NCBI GenBank assembly: GCA_020723405.1
Contig: DYIY01000008.1
Location: 79,815 to 143,814 of the forward strand
Length of the DNA stretch: 64,000 nt
Source: Thiobacillus denitrificans
GTDB lineage: Bacteria > Pseudomonadota > Gammaproteobacteria > Burkholderiales > Thiobacillaceae
Direction of reading: 5' to 3'
In this document: positions 43,806-53,400 of the stretch, piece by piece
Layout of the letters: every line of letters begins with the position of its first letter
Position numbering within the stretch: position 1 is the stretch's first letter
The notes under the pieces: model-generated
Told to the model about the DNA's origin: nothing
The model's database searches: none
The model's input: the letters and a program-made list of their open reading frames with translations, nothing else
Made by a program: the position numbers and the translations under genes

Positions 43806-44696
43806 ATGGCACTTCCCCTCGAAAGAGAACAGATCCAGACCCTGACCGAGGAGCTGGAAGTCATCATCGCGGCCCATCTGGCCTGGTTCAAGCAACTCAA
43901 CCGCACCCTGGTATGCGGGGGTCCGGTAAGCAGGACCGATCTGGCCGACGATGCCCATCTCCGTTCCCCCTTCGGCCAGTGGTACCACAGCCGGGAACCC
44001 CATCCCCTGGAAGACAACCTGGACTTCAAGGATCTGGGCGCCACCCAGCAGGCCATGCACGACGCCGCCCGGCTGGCCCTGCTGGAAATCATGGACCAGC
44101 GCCGCCCGGAGCCGGAACTCTACGACCAGTGCATCGACCTGGCCCTGCGGCTCAATACCTGCCTGCGCCGCCTGCAACTGGAAACCATCGGCGAACTGCT
44201 CACCACCGACAGTCTGACCGGCTGCGCCACCCGCCGGGGCATGCTGGGCCGGCTGCGGGAGGAGCAGGAACGGGCTGTCCGCATCCAAAGGCCCTGCTGC
44301 CTGTGCCTCATGGATTTCGACCGCTTCAAACGCATCAACGACGAACTGGGCCACCCGGCCGGTGACGCGGTGTTGCGCCAGGGCATGCGCTACGTGACCA
44401 GCAGCCTGCGCAAGTACGACTCCATCTACCGCTACGGCGGCGAGGAATTCCTCATCTGCCTGCCGGGCAGCCCCATGAAGGACGCCGCCCTGGTGGTGGA
44501 ACGCATCCGCGAGGGCCTGTCCCATCTGCCCATCCGCCTGCCCAACGGCGAAACGCTGCGCATCACCGCTTCCTTCGGTCTGGCTGAAATGGATGCCCGC
44601 AAGCCCGTGGAGGAATCCATCGCCTGGGCCGACATGGCCCTCATCCGGGCCAAGGAAAACGGCCGGGATCGGCTGGAAATCTGGGCTTCAGCGTGA
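43806..44696 (+). CDS. dgcZ: Diguanylate cyclase with N-terminal zinc-binding CZB domain (DgcZ-like)
   Basis: A 296-residue cytoplasmic enzyme that makes cyclic-di-GMP. The N-terminal CZB domain (about 15-120) shows AAHLAWFKQLNRTL and FGQWYHS, whose His/Cys residues bind zinc in the family. The GGDEF domain (about 135-295) has the active signature RYGGEEF. The domain order is that of DgcZ (YdeH), where zinc inhibits activity, so metal stress may control this enzyme. Monocistronic. Confidence 0.88.
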   Translation: MALPLEREQIQTLTEELEVIIAAHLAWFKQLNRTLVCGGPVSRTDLADDAHLRSPFGQWYHSREPHPLEDNLDFKDLGATQQAMHDAARLALLEIMDQRRPEPELYDQCIDLALRLNTCLRRLQLETIGELLTTDSLTGCATRRGMLGRLREEQERAVRIQRPCCLCLMDFDRFKRINDELGHPAGDAVLRQGMRYVTSSLRKYDSIYRYGGEEFLICLPGSPMKDAALVVERIREGLSHLPIRLPNGETLRITASFGLAEMDARKPVEESIAWADMALIRAKENGRDRLEIWASA

Positions 44697-44750
44697 ATCC
44701 CGCGGCTTTCCCCTTGCCCAGGGCGGCTCGGCCCGGTTAATTTCCATCCG

Positions 44751-45770
44751 ATGAGCACCTACGATCTGGTCCGCCCCCTGCTTTTCCGCCTGGACCCGGA
44801 AACCGCCCACAATCTGACCCTGGCCGGGCTGCGCTTCCTGGAGAAGCTGGATCTGGTGGAACCCTTCATGCCCAACGTGCCGCCCCTGCCCAGGCGGGTC
44901 ATGGGCCTGGACTTCCCCAACCCGGTGGGCCTGGCGGCAGGTCTGGACAAGAACGGCGAGGCCATCGACGCCCTGGCCCGCTTCGGTTTCGGCTTCATCG
45001 AGGTGGGGGCGGTGACGCCCCGGCCCCAGCCCGGCAACCCCCGGCCGCGGATGTTCCGTCTGCCCCAGGCCAAGGCCATCATCAACCGCATGGGCTTCAA
45101 CAACCTGGGGGTCCACCACCTGCTGGCCAACCTGGAGCGGACCGCCTACAAGGGCATCCTGGGGGTAAACCTGGGCAAGAACTTCGACACGCCCATCGAG
45201 AAGGCCGCCGACGATTACCTGATCCTGCTGGACAAACTCTATGGCCGGGTCAGTTTCGTCACGGTGAATATTTCCTCGCCCAACACCAAGAACCTGCGGG
45301 CCCTGCAAAGCACCGAGGAACTGGATCTGCTGCTCCGTGCCATCAAGGCCCGCCAGGCGGACCTGGCCCAGCGCCATGGCAGCTACATGCCGGTGGCGGT
45401 GAAGATCGCCCCGGATCTGGACGACGCCCAGATCGACGCCATGGCCGCCCTGTTCCGCCGCCACCGGGTGGACGCGGTGATGGCCACCAACACCACCCTG
45501 TCCCGGGAAGGGGTGGAATACCTGCGCCACGGCAAGGAAGCGGGGGGCCTGTCGGGCCGCCCCCTGCGCGAGAAATCCACCCGGGTGCTGGCCGCCTTCC
45601 ACCGGGCTCTGGGGGGGGAGGTGCCGCTCATCGGCTCCGGGGGCATCATGAGCGGCGACGACGCCCGGGAGAAACGCAATGCCGGCGCCGATCTCATCCA
45701 GATCTACACCGGCCTCATCTACCGGGGCCCGGAACTGGTCCGGGACTGCGTGGAAGCCCTGGGCACCTGA
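44751..45770 (+). CDS. pyrD: Dihydroorotate dehydrogenase (quinone), class 2
   Basis: A 339-residue pyrimidine-synthesis enzyme oxidising dihydroorotate with quinone. The N-terminal helices typical of class 2 (YDLVRPLLFRLDPETAHNLTL) mediate membrane association. Further features are NPVGLAAGLDKNG for FMN binding, NISSPNTKNLR with the catalytic serine region, and the C-terminal GSGGIMSG and QIYTGLIYRGP. Full length for the family (336-340). Confidence 0.97.
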   Translation: MSTYDLVRPLLFRLDPETAHNLTLAGLRFLEKLDLVEPFMPNVPPLPRRVMGLDFPNPVGLAAGLDKNGEAIDALARFGFGFIEVGAVTPRPQPGNPRPRMFRLPQAKAIINRMGFNNLGVHHLLANLERTAYKGILGVNLGKNFDTPIEKAADDYLILLDKLYGRVSFVTVNISSPNTKNLRALQSTEELDLLLRAIKARQADLAQRHGSYMPVAVKIAPDLDDAQIDAMAALFRRHRVDAVMATNTTLSREGVEYLRHGKEAGGLSGRPLREKSTRVLAAFHRALGGEVPLIGSGGIMSGDDAREKRNAGADLIQIYTGLIYRGPELVRDCVEALGT

Positions 45771-45777
45771 GTCCCCC

Positions 45778-46881
45778 TCAGGGCTCACTCTTCCAGGCGA
45801 AGCTTCCGTCGCGCCGGACGAAACCGGTCATCCTGCCCAGGGAAACGTAGCCCAGACCCTGATGGAAGGCCCGGGCGAAATTGAAGCGCGGTTCGATCAC
45901 CGTGCGGCCGGACTTGTCGATGTAGCCGTACTTGCCGCCCCGCTTGACCACTGCCAGGCCCTCGCTGAACCCATAGGCCCGTTCGGCGTCGGGCACCAGC
46001 ACCTCGCGCCCCTGCTTGTCCACGTAGCGCTGCCTGCCTTCCAGCTTCACCAGGGCCAGGCCGTCGGAGAAGTCCTCCGCCGTTTCGTAGCGGGCCGGCA
46101 CGGCCAGCACGCCGGTCCGGTCGATGAAGCCGTACAGCCCGTCGATCCACACCCGGGCCATGCCGTCGCGGAAGTCGCCGGCCTGGTCGTAGCGGGGCGC
46201 CACCACCACTTCGCCGGCCAGATTCATGAAACCCTGTTTGCGCCCGGACCAGATGCGCACCAGGCCCTCCGACTGGATGCCCACGAAATCCACCCCGGCC
46301 GGGGTCACGTCCCGGCCCTGGCGATCGAACACCCGGTGGGTCTTGCCCTTGTCCTCCACCCGCACCACGCCGCCGGAATGGGGCAGCACCTTGTCGTGGA
46401 CCGCCGGCACCACCCAACGACCCGTCCGGTCGATGACGCCGTACTTGAGGCTGCCCCAGGCATCCTCGGCCCCGGCGCTGGCCAATCCGTCGATGAAGGC
46501 TTCCGCCGTGGCGAAGAGGGGTTCGATGACGGTTTTCCGCTGGGCGTCCACGTAGCCGTATTTCAGCCTGCCCTGGCCATCCTTCAACAGAACGGGCGCC
46601 AGGCCTTCGGAGAAGGGCTGGGTCAACTCGGTCTGGGGCGGGATCACCATGTTTCCGGCATAGTCCAGATAAGCCGTGCGATTGCCCTTGCTCACCAGGA
46701 TCAGCGGGTCCCCCGGCTTGAGTTCCAGGAATTCTGCGGGAGCCAACAACTTGCCGTCGCCATCGATGAGGCCCAGCAGGTCCCCCACCCGGATGATCTG
46801 CACCGGCGGCAACGCGGCCAGGGTGGAGCCGAACCCGAGGGCCAACAGCGCAAACACAACACGAATGACGGTGGCATGCAT
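45778..46881 (-). CDS. Secreted WG-repeat protein
   Basis: A 367-residue protein with a signal peptide (about 1-24, ending TLAALPP). About eight to ten WG-type repeats of roughly 35-45 residues follow, for example KYGYVDAQRKTVIEPLF, GFMNLAGEVVVAPRYDQAGDFRDGMARV, LYGFIDRTGVLAVPARYETAEDFSDGLALV and KYGYIDKSGRTVIEPRF. The repeats form a beta-rich scaffold of unknown function. ATG 46881 is chosen because the longer frame has no signal peptide. Convergent with pyrD. Confidence 0.88.
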   Translation of the reverse strand: MHATVIRVVFALLALGFGSTLAALPPVQIIRVGDLLGLIDGDGKLLAPAEFLELKPGDPLILVSKGNRTAYLDYAGNMVIPPQTELTQPFSEGLAPVLLKDGQGRLKYGYVDAQRKTVIEPLFATAEAFIDGLASAGAEDAWGSLKYGVIDRTGRWVVPAVHDKVLPHSGGVVRVEDKGKTHRVFDRQGRDVTPAGVDFVGIQSEGLVRIWSGRKQGFMNLAGEVVVAPRYDQAGDFRDGMARVWIDGLYGFIDRTGVLAVPARYETAEDFSDGLALVKLEGRQRYVDKQGREVLVPDAERAYGFSEGLAVVKRGGKYGYIDKSGRTVIEPRFNFARAFHQGLGYVSLGRMTGFVRRDGSFAWKSEP

Positions 46882-47062
46882 GACAACTCCCCAATGGATC
46901 CATTGAAATCCCTGCCCTGCCCAGCCACTGTGAGAGTGCGGACAAGCGGCTCGCAGCAGGCCGACAGTATGCCCCAGGTCCGGGGCATGGAACTTGCAGG
47001 TGCATGCCCACGTCCCCACCGGGACCCGTGATCGCTCGTTCAACAACACAAAGGAAACCCTC

Positions 47063-48151
47063 ATGCGCATCGGCATCCCGAAGGAAATCAAGAACCACGA
47101 ATACCGGGTGGCCATCACCCCGGCCGGGGTGGCCCAGGCCGTGGCCGCCGGCCATCAGGTGTTGGTGGAAAGCGGTGCCGGCACGGCGGTGGACTTCAGC
47201 GATGCCGAGTATCTGGCCGCAGGCGCCACCCTGGCCGATGGGGCCGGGGTGTTCGCAGCCGAACTGGTCTTCAAGGTGAAGGAGCCCCAGCCTGAGGAGG
47301 TGGCACGCTTGCAGCCCGGCCAGTGGCTGTTCTGCTACCTGCACCTGGCCCCGGCCCCGGAACTGGCCCGGGCCCTGCTGGCCAAGGGCATCCACGGGGT
47401 GGCCTTCGAAACCGTTGTGGACCCGGCCGGCCACACCCCCCTGCTGGCCCCCATGTCGGAGATCGCCGGCCGGCTGGCCATCCAGGCCGGCATGCAGGCC
47501 CTGGAAATGAAGCACGGCGGCCGGGGCGTGCTGCTGGCCGGGGTGCCCGGCGTGGCCCCGGGCAGGGTGGCCATCCTGGGGGGCGGCGTGGTGGGCGCCA
47601 ACGCGGCCCGCATCGCCCTGGGGGTGGGCGCCGAGGTGACCCTGCTTGACCGGGACGGCGCCCGCCTGCGCCACTTCGACGATCTCTACGGCGGCCGCCT
47701 GCTGACCCGCTTCTCCAACCCGGCCAGCATCGGCGAAGTTCTGGCCCGTTCGGACCTGGTGGTGGGTGCCGCCTATGTCCACGGCCGCCGGGCGCCCCAC
47801 CTCATCAACCGGGACCTGCTGGGCGCCCTACCCCGGGGCGCCGCCCTGGTGGACGTGGCCATCGACCAGGGCGGCATCGCCGAAACCTCCCGTCCCACCA
47901 CCCACAGCGCGCCCTTCTACGTGGAGGAAGGCGTGGTGCACTACTGCGTGGCCAACATGCCTGGCGCCGTGGCCCGCACCGCCACCCTGGCCCTGGCCGA
48001 AGCCACCCTGCCCTACCTGCTGCGCCTGGCGGACAACCCCATGGCCGCCCTGGAACGGGACCCGGGGTTCCTGGCTGGATTGAACGTGAGCGCCGGGCGG
48101 ATCACCCACCCGGGCTTGGCGGCGGATCTGGCCCCACGCCCCGCACCGTAA
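47063..48151 (+). CDS. ald: Alanine dehydrogenase
   Basis: A 362-residue NAD-dependent enzyme interconverting alanine and pyruvate plus ammonia. It starts MRIGIPKEIKNHEYRVAITP, the family signature. EPQPEE follows a conserved lysine (FKVKEPQ). The nucleotide-binding fold has GGGVVGANAARIALG. The C-terminal IDQGG and AVARTATLAL are conserved. AAAGGAAA precedes the ATG. Monocistronic with a divergent WG-repeat gene upstream. Confidence 0.96.
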   Translation: MRIGIPKEIKNHEYRVAITPAGVAQAVAAGHQVLVESGAGTAVDFSDAEYLAAGATLADGAGVFAAELVFKVKEPQPEEVARLQPGQWLFCYLHLAPAPELARALLAKGIHGVAFETVVDPAGHTPLLAPMSEIAGRLAIQAGMQALEMKHGGRGVLLAGVPGVAPGRVAILGGGVVGANAARIALGVGAEVTLLDRDGARLRHFDDLYGGRLLTRFSNPASIGEVLARSDLVVGAAYVHGRRAPHLINRDLLGALPRGAALVDVAIDQGGIAETSRPTTHSAPFYVEEGVVHYCVANMPGAVARTATLALAEATLPYLLRLADNPMAALERDPGFLAGLNVSAGRITHPGLAADLAPRPAP

Positions 48152-48223
48152 CCCGGCACCCCGCACGGGAAGGGGGGGGGCCTGCACGGCTTCCTGTGAT
48201 CCAGCGACCTTCATCCCCTTGGA

Positions 48224-48379
48224 TCAGCGCGATTCCTCCTTGCACCAGATGGCTTTGCCGGCATCCTCCCCAGCAGACAATGCCTCCACCCGCAGGCCCG
48301 GTCTCAGGTCGGCCAGAGCGGCCTGGATGTTGGCTTGCCGGGCAGCGCTGGGATCCAACCACAAGGAAGCGTTTTTCAC
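48224..48379 (-). CDS. Possible small ORF or gene remnant (51 residues)
   Basis: In the 387-bp gap between ald and the next gene, the minus strand carries an open frame from GTG 48379, beginning VKNASLWLDPSAARQANIQA and ending AIWCKEESR. Its composition is protein-like and the G+C of the gap is lower than that of flanking genes. No Shine-Dalgarno is clear and no family is recognised. It may be a decayed 3' gene end. Nothing else was seen in 48152-48538 apart from a G-rich run near 48170. Confidence 0.25.
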   Translation of the reverse strand: MKNASLWLDPSAARQANIQAALADLRPGLRVEALSAGEDAGKAIWCKEESR

Positions 48380-48544
48380 GCAGAGGGTCCGAAGCGGTGT
48401 ACCGGCCCGGTGTGGAAACCTGGGCAGGTCGGGACGCCCCGCGCCCCAACCGGAGCAGTGCGCTGCAGAAGCGGCTGGCGCAGAATGGCCAGGCCGGCGG
48501 GGCACCTGCCAGCCGGGGGCAGGCAGACACTGACAAGGATGGAC

Positions 48545-48976
48545 ATGACCCAGGCAGCCAACGGCTCCTACTGCTTCACCTATGCAAGGGACTGGCGCCT
48601 GGCGCCCCTGGCCTTCTGGGTGCACGTGCCGGTGCCGGGCCGGGCGGAGCAGTGGGCACCGCCTGCCCCACGGCCCATTCCGCACAAGGGCTATGTGCTC
48701 CTGCGGGTGGCCTTCGGGGCCCACGAACTGCTGTTCAGTTCCCCGGCCCAGCTCGATCACTGCATCGCCGTGCTGGCGGCCAAGCCCCTGCCCACCAGCC
48801 GGCAGTTGTCGTCCCGCCGCGGCGCGGCCTACGGCCCCAACGGCCACTGGCTGAGCCGTTTTCCGGCCCGGCTCAAATCGCCCCGGGTGCGGGACCGGTT
48901 GCTGCGGGTGCTGCGCGCGGTCCGGGCACGGGTGGTGGGCCCCGGGGATCAAACAACCTTCCTGATGGTGCCCTGA
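48545..48976 (+). CDS. Small hypothetical protein
   Basis: A 143-residue basic cytoplasmic protein. It has a compact N-terminal domain (about 10-90) with FTYARDWRLAPLAFWVHVPVP and KGYVLLRVAFGAHELLFSSPAQLDHCIAVL, and an Arg-rich C-terminal helix (SPRVRDRLLRVLRAVRARVV). I do not recognise the family. AAGGA ends just ahead of ATG 48545; an ATG two codons upstream is also in frame. It stands alone ahead of the GGDEF-EAL gene. Confidence 0.6.
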   Translation: MTQAANGSYCFTYARDWRLAPLAFWVHVPVPGRAEQWAPPAPRPIPHKGYVLLRVAFGAHELLFSSPAQLDHCIAVLAAKPLPTSRQLSSRRGAAYGPNGHWLSRFPARLKSPRVRDRLLRVLRAVRARVVGPGDQTTFLMVP

Positions 48977-49144
48977 GCCCGGCATTCCGGCTCCTCCGGG
49001 CCGGCTCCGGGGCATGGCCGGCACTACAGATTTACCTGGCCAGGCCGATAGAGCGTCATCCGGCTTTTGCGCAACCACCTTACGGCAATCCCCGGCTTCA
49101 CCCCCGTCGGCACATGGCCTAGGGGCGCGTCCATTCCTTCTCCC

Positions 49145-51931
49145 ATGGCCTTCCATCTGCCCTTCCATCCGGCTGCGTCCCAGCCTACCCGTGCCGACCG
49201 CTGGCGCCCCCTGGCCACGGTGGCCCTCGGTCTGGCGGCCATGGCCACCTACCTCGCCATCGTCGCCGCCAATCTGTGGAGCTCCCATGAGCGGGAGATC
49301 GAATTCGCCCGGCGGGGGCAGGAGAGCCTGGCCAAGGTACTGGAGCAGCATGCCCTGGCCACGGTGGACAAGATCGACACCGTGCTCACCGCCAGCCGCC
49401 TGCACCTGGGGCCGGCCCTGGCGGGCGAAGCCGGGGAGCCGGACCGGGTCAATGCCGACCTGGCCCGCTATCTGGCTTTGATCGGCGAATCCCAGAGCCT
49501 GCGCATCGCCAACAGCGAAGGCCGCTTCGTGTTCGATGCCTCGGGGCGGATCTTTCCCGCCACCATCGCCGACCGGGCCTACTTCAAGCGCAACCGGGAC
49601 GATGCCAGGGGCCGGCTGGTGATCTCGGAACCCATCCATGCACGCATCACCCACAACTGGGTCATCACCCTGAGCCGGCGCATCCAGGATGGACATGGCG
49701 GCTTCCTGGGTCTGGTGCAGGCGGCGGTCCAGGCAGACTTCTTCCAGCATTTCTACGCCTCGCTGAATCTGGGCCCGGCCCAGAGCGTGGCCCTGTATGA
49801 CGACCAGTTGCGCCTGATCGCCCGCTATCCCGCCGCGCCGGACAGCCTGGGCAAACAGGCGGCCAGCGAAGCGCTGAAGGCCCTGGTGGCGGCCCAGCGT
49901 ACCGAGGGCGTCCATACCGCCCGCTCCGGCGTGGACGGCGTGGAACGGCTGTACGTCATGCGCCGCATCGGCCAGCACCCCCTTTACGTGGTGGTGGGCC
50001 GCGCCACCCACGACGTGTTGGCCAACTGGTACCGGCAGGTGTGGGCCGGCGTGGCCAGCGCCCTGGTTCTGGCAGCGGTGCTGGCGGGCTGGATCATCGT
50101 CTGGCTGCATACCTATGCCCACGCCAAGAATCTGGCCCGGGGCATGACCCAGGCCTACGGGGCCACGGTGCGCCAGACCCGCGCTCTGCTGGACAGCCTG
50201 CCGGACCCGGCCTGGCTGTCGGACAGGGACGGCCGCATGATCGCGGTGAACGATGCCTACGTCCGGGCCTGCGGCCGCCCGCCGGAGCTGATCATCGGCC
50301 AGATGGTGGAAACGATCTGGCCGGCCGAAACCAGCCGGACCCTGCGGGTCCAGGACACCGCCGTCCTGGTGCATCAGAGCCAGCAACGCCGGGAAGGGGT
50401 TCAGCCGGTGGCGGACGGCAGCAGCCGCAGCTTTGAGTACATTTCCACGCCGGTGCTGGATGAAAAAGGCGTCCTGGTGGGCGTGGCGGGTGTGGCCCGG
50501 GACATCACCCAACTCCGGGCGGAACAGGAACGCATCCGCCACATGGCCGACCACGACGAGCTCACCGACCTGCCCAACCGCTCCCTGCTCCAGGAGCGCA
50601 TGGCCCATGCCCTGGCCCGGGAGGCAGGCGACGACACCCAGATCGCCATCATGTTCCTGGACCTGGACCACTTCAAAAACATCAACGACAGCCTGGGCCA
50701 CGAAATGGGTGACCGCCTGCTCCAGCAGGTGGCCCAGCGCCTGCGCAACAACCTGGACGCCGGGGACACCGTCAGCCGCCAGGGCGGCGACGAATTCGCC
50801 ATCCTGCTCCAGCATTGCAGCGGCCTGGCCCGGGTGGCCGCCATCGCCCAGCGCCTCATCGACGCCATCGCCCAGCCCTTCCAGGTGGATGAACGGGAGT
50901 TGCTGGTGTCCGCCAGCATCGGCATCAGCGTATACCCCCAGGATGGCACCGACTTCGGCACCCTGTTGCGCAACGCCGATACCGCCATGTACCAGGCCAA
51001 GGCGGCAGAACGGGGCAGCTACCAGTTCTTCGCCCCGGAGATGAACGCCCGGGTGTTCGAACGCATGGCTTTGGAAACCAACCTGCGCCGGGCCCTGCAG
51101 AACCGGGAGTTCCGGCTCCACTACCAGCCCCAGGTGGATGCCGTCAGCGGCCGTATCCTGGGCGTCGAAGCCCTGATCCGCTGGCGCCATCCGGAACTTG
51201 GCGAAATCTTGCCGGGCCGCTTCATCCCCATCGCCGAAGAAACCAGCCTCATCGGCCCCATCGGCGAATGGGTCCTCCAGGAAGCCTGCCGGCAATGCCG
51301 CGCGTGGATGGACCAGGGTCTGCCACCGGTGGTGGTGGCGGTGAACCTGTCCGCCGCCCAGTTCCGCCAGCGCAGACTGGCCCAGGGGGTGGCCGCCGCC
51401 CTGGCAAGTGCGGGGATCAGTCCCCAGTGGCTGGAGTTGGAAATCACCGAAAGCGTGCTGATGCAGGACACCCAGCGGGTGCTGGAAACCCTGGATGCCC
51501 TCAAGGCCCTGGGCGTGCGCCTGTCCATGGACGACTTCGGCACCGGCTATTCCAGCTTGAGCTATCTGAAACGCCTGCCCATCGACAAGATCAAGATCGA
51601 TCAATCCTTCGTCCGGGAGTTGCCGGACAACGACGAGGATGCCGCCATCGTGCGGGCCATCATCGGCATCGCCAGCCACCTGCGCAAAGGGGTGATCGCG
51701 GAAGGGGTGGAAACGGTGGCGCAACGGGAATTCCTGTTGCGCCATGGTTGTTCCGAAATGCAGGGCTACCACTTCAGCCACCCGCTGCCGGCTGGCGAGT
51801 TGGCAGCCCTGATCAGGCAGTGGACGGCCAAGGAGACCGGAGGCGAGGCAGATACCGGCGCCCAGGCCCGCGGCTCGACCCCAGTGGGTCCCCTACCTGC
51901 TTGCGACGCGCAAAGTCCGGCAGGCTCCTAG
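49145..51931 (+). CDS. Membrane sensor with PAS, GGDEF and EAL domains
   Basis: A 928-residue cyclic-di-GMP enzyme. The first membrane segment is at about 20-42. A periplasmic double-Cache-like sensor follows (about 43-295) with IADRAYFKRNRDDARGRLVIS. The second segment is at about 300-320, a PAS domain at about 350-460, and GGDEF at about 475-635 with an intact GGDEF in RQGGDEFAIL. EAL is at about 650-905 with EAL in LGVEALIRW, plus DDFGTGYSS and AEGVET. Both output motifs are intact, so it could synthesise or degrade c-di-GMP. It overlaps the convergent SDR gene by 4 bp. Confidence 0.92.
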   Translation: MAFHLPFHPAASQPTRADRWRPLATVALGLAAMATYLAIVAANLWSSHEREIEFARRGQESLAKVLEQHALATVDKIDTVLTASRLHLGPALAGEAGEPDRVNADLARYLALIGESQSLRIANSEGRFVFDASGRIFPATIADRAYFKRNRDDARGRLVISEPIHARITHNWVITLSRRIQDGHGGFLGLVQAAVQADFFQHFYASLNLGPAQSVALYDDQLRLIARYPAAPDSLGKQAASEALKALVAAQRTEGVHTARSGVDGVERLYVMRRIGQHPLYVVVGRATHDVLANWYRQVWAGVASALVLAAVLAGWIIVWLHTYAHAKNLARGMTQAYGATVRQTRALLDSLPDPAWLSDRDGRMIAVNDAYVRACGRPPELIIGQMVETIWPAETSRTLRVQDTAVLVHQSQQRREGVQPVADGSSRSFEYISTPVLDEKGVLVGVAGVARDITQLRAEQERIRHMADHDELTDLPNRSLLQERMAHALAREAGDDTQIAIMFLDLDHFKNINDSLGHEMGDRLLQQVAQRLRNNLDAGDTVSRQGGDEFAILLQHCSGLARVAAIAQRLIDAIAQPFQVDERELLVSASIGISVYPQDGTDFGTLLRNADTAMYQAKAAERGSYQFFAPEMNARVFERMALETNLRRALQNREFRLHYQPQVDAVSGRILGVEALIRWRHPELGEILPGRFIPIAEETSLIGPIGEWVLQEACRQCRAWMDQGLPPVVVAVNLSAAQFRQRRLAQGVAAALASAGISPQWLELEITESVLMQDTQRVLETLDALKALGVRLSMDDFGTGYSSLSYLKRLPIDKIKIDQSFVRELPDNDEDAAIVRAIIGIASHLRKGVIAEGVETVAQREFLLRHGCSEMQGYHFSHPLPAGELAALIRQWTAKETGGEADTGAQARGSTPVGPLPACDAQSPAGS

Positions 51932-52767
51932 CGCCTACCCCCCCCCGAGGCCCGCCGGAGCACCCAGTCCATGGCCTTCACCGGCAGGATGCGGCGCAGC
52001 CACCAGAAGGCCACGGCCGGGGTGGTGACCGGGTAGCGGGCCTCCGGGTAGGGGCTTTCCAGGGCGTGGAGCAGCTTGGCCACCACGGCCTCCGGGCCCA
52101 GGGTGAAGGGCGCGGCGGGGCCCGGCTGGCGCAGGCGGGCCAACTGGCCTTCGTACTGGGCCCGGTGCACGCTGTGCTGCCAGTCGATGTGCTGCTCGAA
52201 GTGGGGCAGGCAGTTCTCCCGGAAGCGGCTGACGATGGGACCCGGTTCGATGAGGACCACCTGGATGCCCGCCTCCGCCAGTTCCAGGCGCAGGGTGTCG
52301 GCCAGGCCCTCCACGGCGAATTTCACGGCGTTGTAGGCGCCCCGGTAGGGAAAGGCGGCGTAGCCCAGCACCGAGCTGTTGAAGACGATGCGGCCGTGGC
52401 CCTGGCGGCGCATGGCGGGCACGACGAGGTTGGTCAGTTCCACCCAGCCGAACAGGTTGGTCTCGAACTGGGCCCGCAGGGCGTCCCGGGTCAGGTCCTC
52501 CACCGCGCCCACCTGGCCGAAGCCGCCGTTGTGGAAGAGGGCGTCCAGGCCGCCGCCGGTCTGCTCCAGCACCGCCGCCACGGCGTTCCGGATGCTGGCG
52601 GAGTCGTCCAGATCCAGCACCAGGCTGTCCAGGCCCTCGGCCTTGAGGCGGTCCACGTCCTCGTCCTTGCGGGCGGTGGCGAACACCCGCCAACCCTGCT
52701 GGTGCAGCGCCCGGGCGGCAGCAGCGCCGATGCCCGAGGAGCAGCCGGTGATGAGGACGGACTTCAC
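51928..52767 (-). CDS. Short-chain dehydrogenase/reductase
   Basis: A 279-residue classical SDR. The NAD(P)-binding TGCSSGIGAA is at residues 8-17, NNGG is represented by FHNGGFGQVG, the catalytic Ser lies in NSSVLGYAAFP, and YxxxK is YNAVK. The substrate is unknown. Its start overlaps the methyltransferase stop (4 bp), so the two are co-translated; a joint pathway cannot be named. Confidence 0.87.
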   Translation of the reverse strand: MKSVLITGCSSGIGAAAARALHQQGWRVFATARKDEDVDRLKAEGLDSLVLDLDDSASIRNAVAAVLEQTGGGLDALFHNGGFGQVGAVEDLTRDALRAQFETNLFGWVELTNLVVPAMRRQGHGRIVFNSSVLGYAAFPYRGAYNAVKFAVEGLADTLRLELAEAGIQVVLIEPGPIVSRFRENCLPHFEQHIDWQHSVHRAQYEGQLARLRQPGPAAPFTLGPEAVVAKLLHALESPYPEARYPVTTPAVAFWWLRRILPVKAMDWVLRRASGGGRR

Positions 52768-53357
52768 GGCTTGCGGGCGATGAGGGTGTCGAACACCTTG
52801 AGGGTGTCGCCGGGGGCGGGAAAGCTGTCGAAGGATTCGGCCCGCACCGTCCAGCCGGCCACGGCGGCCCCCAGGGCGCCCACCGGGAACAGGTGGTGAT
52901 GGTCCGCTTCAAACATGCCCAGGAAGGTGGTGCCTTGCACCAGGGTGTTGAGGACCACCACCCCGCCCGGCTTCACCCGGGCCAGGATGTCGGCCAGCAG
53001 GGCTTCCGCCCGGGAGCGGGGAAAGAACATGAGCAGGCCGATGGCGACGATGCAATCGTAGTCCCGGTCGATGGTCCAGGAGGACAGGTCCGCTTCGTGG
53101 GCTTCCAGGGGCAGGTTCTCGGCCAGGGCGGTCTCCCGGATGCGGGCGATGCCGGTGGGGCTGCCGTCCAGGGCGGTGACCCGGCAGCCGGCCCGGGCCG
53201 CTTCCAGGGCCAGGTTGCCCAGACCGCAGCCCAGGTCCAGGACCTCCCCGGACAGGTGGGGCAGGGCCAGCCGCTCGAAGGGGTTGAGGACGTATTCGCC
53301 GGCGCTCACCTGACGCTGGAACTGGGTGTCGAAGAAGCGGACGGAGTGGGTGGGCAT
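52764..53357 (-). CDS. Class I SAM-dependent methyltransferase
   Basis: A 197-residue protein with the Rossmann methyltransferase motifs VLDLGCGLGNLAL (motif I), VTALDGSPTG (motif II) and DYDCIVAIGLLMFF. Similar to TehB-like and other small methyltransferases. The substrate is not predictable. ATG 53357 is preferred over a TTG 12 bases upstream. It lies 43 bp after the RND pump gene on the same strand. Confidence 0.82.
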   Translation of the reverse strand: MPTHSVRFFDTQFQRQVSAGEYVLNPFERLALPHLSGEVLDLGCGLGNLALEAARAGCRVTALDGSPTGIARIRETALAENLPLEAHEADLSSWTIDRDYDCIVAIGLLMFFPRSRAEALLADILARVKPGGVVVLNTLVQGTTFLGMFEADHHHLFPVGALGAAVAGWTVRAESFDSFPAPGDTLKVFDTLIARKP

Positions 53358-53400
53358 GGTCGTCGGCAAAGGGGTCGGGAAGCGCGTGACGGCCTCTCCC

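Noticed and set aside
48224..51781. Minus-strand open frame of about 1185 codons opposite the GGDEF-EAL gene
   Set aside because: Antisense to a gene with intact GGDEF and EAL motifs. Only its last ~51 codons fall outside that gene and were listed separately with low confidence.
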